A DNA stretch of 64,000 nucleotides from Isoetes taiwanensis (lineage: Eukaryota > Streptophyta > Lycopodiopsida > Isoetales > Isoetaceae): the NCBI GenBank assembly GCA_021234155.1, contig JAJEKV010000093.1, positions 188,001-252,000 of the forward strand, in the 5' to 3' direction. A program made the translations under genes and the position numbers. How positions within the stretch are numbered: the stretch's first letter is position 1; each line of letters starts with the position of its first letter. Below are positions 58,161-64,000 of the stretch, piece after piece. The notes under the pieces were generated by a model. That model saw only the letters and a list, made by a program, of their open reading frames with translations. It had not been told where the DNA came from and did no database searches.

Positions 58161-58295
58161 TTCGAAAGCGAATGCTAACTTCAAATAATAAGCGCCTTAA
58201 AAAAATTTCTCTGCAGCGCAATCATCCTTCATAGCGAAAAAAATTTATTACAAAGATTTTTTGTTTTAAGGACCGTGACTTTAAAAGTTTAAAAG

Positions 58296-58610
58296 TTATG
58301 AGTTAATAGTTAAGTTAGTTGTTAATAGTTATAAGTTAATAGTTAATAGTTAAGTTATAAGTTATAAGTTAATAGTTTAAAAGTTATAAGTTAGTAGTTA
58401 AGTTAGTGACCTTAAAACTAACCTTAAAACTTAGTTCTAACCTTAAAACTTTTAACCTACAATAACTTTCCAACCTTAAAATTTCTAACCTATAATAACC
58501 TATAATAAACTTCTTAACCTTAAAACTGCTAACCTATAATTAATAACCTTAAAAGTTGTTGCTAAGGTTATTATAGGATAAAAGTTTAGAAGGTTATAAG
58601 TAGAGGGTTT
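58296..58610. repeat. Strand-asymmetric TTAGTTAA / AACCTTAAAA tract
   Basis: The first half (to about 58,400) is almost free of C (GTTATAAGTTAATAGTT), while the middle (58,410-58,560) is almost free of G (AACCTTAAAACTTTTAACC). The two halves could pair into a long hairpin. Confidence 0.75.
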
Positions 58611-58789
58611 TATTTATATATAATGTTGAGGAAAATAGCTTGGGGAATCCCATTATATAAATAGAATGATCAAATACAATAAGACATATATGAGGCTTTC
58701 ATTTATGAACATGTTAGTGAGAGGTTATTTGGATATGCTAACTTACTATATGTTTTTATGCATTCTAGGTCAATGGCATGCAAAATGCT

Positions 58790-60087
58790 AAAAAAAAAGC
58801 CCCCAATGATGCTAACCAAGGCAAGGAAAAATTCCCAAATGATGAAGATGATGCCCAAGGAAAGGAAAAACTGCAAATGATGTTGATGATGGCAAAGAAA
58901 GGAAAAAGACTCCAAATGATGTTGATGATGGCAAAGGAAAGGAAAAGACCACAAATGAAAAGGATGATGCCAAAGGAAAGGAAATTGTACTTTATACTCG
59001 GGTCGATTGGAAAAACAAAAAGGTCAAGATCCTGCATGCATGCAACAGAGAGGCAGTAGGAGAAGGGATTATTGTTCTAGCGAGATCCTATCAATGCGGT
59101 GAATGATGAAAGATTAGGGGGAGGACATGTTAGGTGTGGCAATCTCAAAATTATATGACAATTGGAAGGAAAAGGGTTCGAGGCAAACAAGAATGCCTAG
59201 CTTGTGTGAAGCAACTAGAGGCTCCAACTATTGTTGCATGGCCTAGGGGACGATATTCAAGCGGAGGGGAACTACGTTTCCTATAGATGTAGAACCATTG
59301 TCAACAATGTTCACACGGTGTAGCAAGAGGCCACTTCCAACTTTCAAACATTATCCCACCAAAAGATGCAAGTCAGATTATGATTGTTCTCTCCAAGCTA
59401 TGATGAAGGTTAGAGGAGGTGAATGTTGTTGGGCTTCTTGTGTTAGAATGTTCACAATAGAGGAGTTGGTGGGAGCAAGAGCTACATATCAGGAACATAA
59501 GTGTGATAGCGGGGAGGAATTTCATGTACACCATATTTGGCTATGCAATTAGGGATGAAAGATCAAAGAAGAAAAGATTCCCATTGAATGGAAAGTAGAT
59601 ATGTTCAAAAGCATGGATGGCTATACATGGAATTCCAACCTCTTCTTGGCATAAGCGGCAAAAGAGACATGAAAATGGTAGTAAAATTGCATTGCATGGG
59701 AACAACGGCACAGTAAGGCCTACCTCAAGAACTATAGCTGCAAAGGAAATATTTGAAAGATATGTGGATTTCAATGCGAGAAAACATGCCACATAAGAGT
59801 AAGAAGGATGAGCAGGGGTAGAGTTATTGTTGAAAGAGATTGCCATCCCATTGTACCCAGGGAAGAGCATATTAGAGGGAAATAAATGCATTGCTTGGGG
59901 AACTTGGGTGGCCTCTATATCAGCCAGGTTTTAGTAGGCTATGGAATAAGCATTTCAAGCATGTGACCATAGCAACTTCAAACAACTTTGCCAAGTGCAA
60001 TTTATGTGCTAAGTTGAAGGAGACACTAGATAAGACTGTGCAACCAAGTCTAAGGGCAAAGATAAGGGAACATATGAAGGACCATAT
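58790..60087 (+). pseudogene. Second transposase-type gene, 5' part, decayed
   Basis: Frames read: an acidic-basic repeat (NDVDDGKGKEKTTNEKDDAK) then EIVLYTRVDWKNKKVKILHA and CNREAVGEGIIVLARSYQCG (about 58,800-59,095); HNYI-like to NGKWICSKAWMAIHGIPTSS (59,590-59,640) and GNNGTVRPTSRTIAAKEIFE (59,700-59,755); and SRLWNKHFKHVTIATSNNFA then KCNLCAKLKETLDKTVQPSL (59,930-60,060), a CxxC-bearing segment. These resemble transposase-like plant proteins. Several frame breaks show decay. The reading stops at the inverted repeat at 60,088, and a matching later segment appears at 62,964-63,352. Confidence 0.55.
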
Positions 60088-61059
60088 GAAAGGACTATTA
60101 AGGAAGTGCTTCAGACTTATAATGGAATGCCAATGCCAAATTGTGCTTTATATTGGAAGCCATGACCCCTTCGGTAAACCTTATGATATTATTGTTTTTG
60201 CCCATTTTATAACAGTGTGTTTGCGTATATTTGGGCGGCTCTTGGTATGCAATGGAAATAATTTGTTTGTCTTGATGTTATTGTGCTTGTAATTAATGTT
60301 TAGACCCACCTTTAGTTAGGGCCCGAAGGGCCCAAAATTTTTTTTTAATATAATAATCAACACACAACTATCATTAACATTATTAATATAAACTATTACA
60401 TTTAACACATTTAAATTAAAATCCCCCTTAAACCCCCTTTGGTTTGGGTGCATATTCACACGGAGGGTTACTCAGAGGCAACGAAGGCATTGTCGGATGG
60501 GCATATTTGCCCTTTATTCCAAGATCTGGACCGTACATAGCGATCCTCGTTTGTGGGGTATGCATGTACAAGTTTTTGTATACTGTACATTAAAGTTTGC
60601 AAAATACTATAAGATTTGAGAGAATGTACTTAATGGTGTTAATTTTGTACATACATTGTAAATATATTTTTGGGGCTCTCATTTGTCCTCACGTACCCCT
60701 TGGTGTGAATATGCACCCAAACCAAAGGGGTTTAAGGGGGATTTTAATTTAAATGTGTTAAATATAATAGTTTATATTAATAATGTTAATGATAGTTGTG
60801 TGTTGATTATTATAAAAAAAATTTGGGCCCTTGGGCCCTAACTAAAGGTGGGTCTAAACATTAATTACAAGCACAATAACATCAAGACAAACAAATTATT
60901 TCCATTGCATACCAAGAGCCCAAATATCATAAACACACCGCTATAAAATGGGCAAAACAATAATATCATAAGGTTTATCGAAGGGGCCATGGCAATATAA
61001 AGCACAATTTGGCATTGGCATTCCATTATAAGTCCAAGCACTTCCTTAATAGTCCTTTC
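60088..61059. repeat. Large inverted repeat (arms 374 and 357 bp)
   Basis: 60,088-60,461 is the inverted match of 60,703-61,059 at high identity, both reading GAAAGGACTATTAAGGAAGT from the outside. A 241-base unique spacer separates them. Each arm carries the same frame ending LVCNGNNLFVLMLLCL and a GGGCCC-containing stretch, so each arm looks like the 3' end of the same element in opposite orientations. Confidence 0.93.
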
Positions 61060-61150
61060 AGGTCTGAACTTAGGGCTCTTGGCGGGGCTCTGTTCAATCT
61101 TCTTCAAAACATCCATGCCCTCCACAACTTTTCCAAAACAACATGCTTCT
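61060..61150 (-). pseudogene. Cyclophilin (peptidyl-prolyl isomerase) gene fragment
   Basis: The minus strand reads KHVV, then after a 1-base shift FGKVVEGMDVLKKIEQSPAK. HVVFGKVVEGMDVLKKIE is the signature of the C-terminal part of the cyclophilin domain, close to its active-site strand. It runs directly into the right arm of the inverted repeat. Only about 30 residues are present, so this is a captured or relict exon fragment. Confidence 0.78.
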
Positions 61151-61695
61151 GCATATTAACCATTAATCATTAGGACTAAGAAAATAGAAAATTTTAATAT
61201 CGAACCACCATCATTGTTAAATACAAAATGGATATCAATGTCGGGGCATTTGCACATCCTCTCTTGAAGTTAAAGCAAATTAATGCGGTGTTTTAAATGC
61301 CAAAGGGATCCAATAATGTGAGCTTTTAAGCGAGAAAAAGTATATCAAAATAACTTCGGTAAGGACGAGAACATTCCAAACATCAAAACAGAATCACTAA
61401 AGCGAGGGTGTGGTGTGGTAAAAAGAAACAAACAACGACTTCTTCTACATGAAGTGCATTATTGGTAACACCTTATATAATGAGAATCAAGTGGCTGTAC
61501 ATGGATTCATCACTTAATAACAAGTACTCTAATAAATTCACTCAATAACAGGCCATAGCAAGGTCAACTATGACTAGTAAAAATAAATTACTACAGTTAC
61601 CTTGCAACTATAAGGGGTTTAAATGACAACAGCCACACTAGGCAGTATCAGAAAATTAAACAGGTTTACTTATATGATTTGTAATGCTCCGAAAT
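61151..61695. other. No supported gene
   Basis: AT-rich sequence between the cyclophilin and phytochrome fragments; nothing recognisable. Confidence 0.4.
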
Positions 61696-61980
61696 TTAAA
61701 ACCGCTTGAATCGAGGCGGTCTCAAAGGCTCGAACTCGATCACCAAACCCACATCAATCCGATGCATAATTGCATAAAAAGGCTTACCCGAACTCTTATA
61801 ATGAACAGAAATTGGATTTAACATACTCACATCCACTGCCTCTGCAGCCTTCTCCAGAGATGCGGAACAATGCCCGGGCATCAGTGCCAATTCCTAAAAT
61901 ATCTTGCTGGCCCATACTAGGCATGGCTTGGGGCATCAAATTCAACATTCGGGGGCATTTTCACTATATGCTTGCGAGTT
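61696..61980 (-). pseudogene. Phytochrome gene fragment (N-terminal PAS region)
   Basis: The minus strand reads YSENAPE, then MLNLMPQAMPSMGQQDILGI and GTDARALF, then after another shift SASLEKAAEAVDVSMLNPIS and GKPFYAIMHRIDVGLVIEFE. In order this is the N-terminal PAS region of plant phytochromes, ending just before the GAF domain. Two frame breaks and the lack of the rest of the gene mark it as a fragment. It has the same orientation as the cyclophilin fragment 550 bases away. Confidence 0.85.
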
Positions 61981-62963
61981 AATGAAGGTCCATTGATAAA
62001 TATTGGTGGGAAAGATGAAGGATCGAGAATGCGGCGTTCTATGGTTAGTAAAGAATTTTGAATGTACAATGATGAATATTGAAGAGGAATCGAGTGTGAG
62101 GTTGCGAGAGGTGTGTTCTTTAGCTGAAATTAATGGGCTCTTGGATACATATGGAGGGCATCTTGAAAGTGGTGCTGATGGTATAGAACAATATCAACGG
62201 GATATTGATAACCGAGCAAAACAAATCGTGGTCCTCTCGAGATAGAAGCTACCTCACACACACCTCGTGCTTGTTCCATGGCCAATTTTGTTGAGTGGAC
62301 CATCGACAATGGAAAACGCTTTTTGTGGTATCACGAATGGCAACTTCGATTACTTTGGTTCTCCTAATTCAACCAAAGATGGGCATGGTAAATAGAAATG
62401 GCGAAGTTTGATCGGCCCATCTGAAAATCCTACAACATCTACATCGAATCGTAAATACATTAAAAGAGCATGTTTTGTAAATAGAGCATATAAAGGTCAT
62501 GGAGCAGTCATCAGTTGTGAAAGTTTCACCGCATGCAAAGCCCTTGTTTGCTCGTGGTTTTCTGGATAAGTCTTCAAATGGCAAATCACCGACAGTAAAC
62601 TTGAAAAAGGGATCAAGAGTTCTCCCTATCGCCCATGAATAGTTCTGCAAGGCCAGCAGGATCTTGGATTAAACCAGGATTTCTAGACGTTCAATGGTTC
62701 CCTTAAAACTGCCCTCCTCCACAGCCAACATATAGCCGAACGATTGAATCAATCCACCTCGCGGGCATGCTTTCCAAGTTGGAGCCTTTGCTACATGCCA
62801 AATCCGGAACCCTAATATTAACCTAATATTAACCTATATTTGAAACCTAAACTAAAAAAACATGCAAACAATAAAAGCCCCACAACCACACGATTTTGCC
62901 TCTTCTTTAAAATCAATGGCTAATAAATGGGTGCACTCTAGAAATACCGTTTAGTACGTCCAC
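61981..62963. other. Mixed coding-like scraps, unassigned
   Basis: Plus-strand ORF 62,003-62,245 (EVCSLAEINGLLDTYGGHLE) and minus-strand ORF 62,369-62,650 (FTVGDLPFEDLSRKPRANKG) have protein-like composition. A stretch after 62,246 reads ANFVEWTIDNGKRFLWYHEW. I recognise none; they may be further captured fragments. Confidence 0.3.
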
Positions 62964-63352
62964 GTGAATACGCCCGTGAAATCATATGAAAACCATGCCA
63001 AAAAGCGTATAAAATCACAAAAAAAACCCCCTGTTATAATGCTACATATTGGATGTGGAGGACCTTATCTGCAATGGAACCTAATAACTATCTATGTATT
63101 ATACATGATAAAATGGACCAACAGAAGACTTGTCTTCCACAATTCAAGTACGTTCCTAAGTCATGTGGAAGATCATACCCTTTGCAGATTTCAATGACTG
63201 GGGCAATATTGCATGGGCAGTCTCAGACCTATTATGGCCATTCACTACAAGGGAAGGGGTCTATTAGTGTCATTGGTTGTGTCGATATTTGGCCTAAAAT
63301 GGCAACTCGAATTTTTTTAATAACTGTTGCTATGGGTGAGGCAACCCGGTGA
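62964..63352 (+). pseudogene. Transposase-like segment, later part of the second element
   Basis: The frame at 63,053-63,352 reads ATYWMWRTLSAMEPNNYLCI, IHDKMDQQKTCLPQF and QISMTGAILHGQSQTYYGHS. The IHDKMDxxKTxLP...TGxxxHG pattern is characteristic of a plant transposase-like family, in which it follows the CxxC segment seen here at 59.9-60.06 kb. The 2.9-kb gap between the two segments is occupied by the inverted repeat and gene fragments. Confidence 0.55.
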
Positions 63353-63980
63353 CACAAATGTGGCAATGAGAATGCCATATATAATGTCAGCACATTTGTC
63401 ACTTATAACATCAGTGTCAATGCCACCTTTAACGTCAATCATAGTGTCAGAACTTTTGTCACCTACAATGCCACCTTTAACGTCAAGTATAGTGTCAGAA
63501 CTTTTGTCACCTATAATGTCAGTGGCTATGTTGCTTATATCAAACATAGTGTCACCTATAAGGCCAGCTATAACGTCAAGCATAATGCCACCATTAACAT
63601 CATTGGTGAAGTCATCTATAGAGTCACTTATCGCATCATCTATAGTTCCACTTATAACTTCACATATAAGGTCGCTAATAACACCACTCATAATGCTAAT
63701 ATTTTTGTCATAGATTATGTCAAACCTACTGTCACCTCCAATAGCAACTTTGAGGACACTTATAAAGGCATAAATCATGGCATCTATTTCGTCAATACCA
63801 ATGTCACCTACATTGCCAATATCAATGTCATTTATTTTCTCATCTATATTGTCAATGATAATGTCATTTCTTGATCCATTGTTGCCATGCGTAGTGGCAC
63901 TTATTAGGCCAGCAATTGGAACAATATTAATACCACGTATTGTGTCATTTCTATCATTGCATAATGTAGATATCATTGTT
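63353..63980. repeat. TCACCTATAATGTCA minisatellite with 48-bp higher-order unit
   Basis: Two 48-bp units (AATGCCACCTTTAACGTCAA through AACTTTTGTCACCTA) lie at 63,420-63,515, surrounded by looser 12-18-base variants. The length of variants is often a multiple of three, leaving a 219-codon minus-strand ORF (63,317-63,976) rich in Asp, Ile and Gly (VKGGIVGDKSSDTMIDVKGG). I regard the ORF as repeat-derived. Confidence 0.75.
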
Positions 63981-64000
63981 TATGTCATGCTTAAGATCAT

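Noticed and set aside
63317-63976. 219-codon minus-strand ORF as a normal gene
   Set aside because: It is made of minisatellite units with no domain; kept only as a finding.

Overview
This window is nuclear DNA from a land plant. The evidence is a plant-specific B3-domain transcription factor on the minus strand (14,824-16,036), fragments of a phytochrome and a cyclophilin gene, plant-type transposons, and long AT-rich spacers full of microsatellites and minisatellites. One likely functional host gene in 64 kb, stacked and nested transposons, and large low-complexity tracts suggest a big, repeat-rich genome such as a fern, lycophyte or gymnosperm. The species cannot be settled from the sequence alone. 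No rRNA, tRNA or CRISPR was seen.

0-14 kb: a decayed coiled-coil gene (141-3,351), several tandem-repeat fields, a putative small multi-exon gene with a CxxC motif (6,138-7,270), eight copies of a perfect-palindrome repeat (8,097-8,596), and a 1.4-kb retroposon with a 16-bp target duplication, poly(A) and a broken DUF4283-like ORF (10,019-11,490). 14-17 kb: a NGATHA/RAV-type B3 gene. Its C-terminal RLFGV repression motif is still present but lies one base out of frame. 17-33 kb: mostly intergenic, with a CACTA-type MITE (20,447-20,765), a Tourist-like MITE (29,013-29,867) beside a perfect 88-bp duplication, and one weak multi-exon gene candidate near 25.4-26.1 kb.

33,171-56,060: one DNA transposon with 30-bp perfect terminal inverted repeats and AAGCACTT subterminal motifs. 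Its minus-strand, multi-exon transposase gene is split by a complete 15.2-kb Ty3/gypsy chromovirus-like LTR retrotransposon (38,003-53,171; LTRs of about 1.6 kb, 5-bp target duplication). That retrotransposon has two striking features. It carries a nearly full-length histone H3-like coding sequence between the 5' LTR and gag (about 41,200-41,535), and it has a 2.1-kb tandem duplication of protease-RT-RNase H. Its open reading frames are broken by many small indels clustered at CG-rich sites, which looks partly like consensus error at methylated DNA.

56-64 kb: palindromic and low-complexity repeats, then remains of a second DNA transposon on the plus strand (58.8-60.1 and 63.0-63.35 kb). They are separated by a large inverted repeat, a cyclophilin fragment and a phytochrome fragment, which looks like gene-fragment capture by a transposon. 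The window ends in a 48-bp-period minisatellite. No operon-like cooperation is expected. The shared theme is transposons carrying pieces of conserved host genes (H3, cyclophilin, phytochrome).
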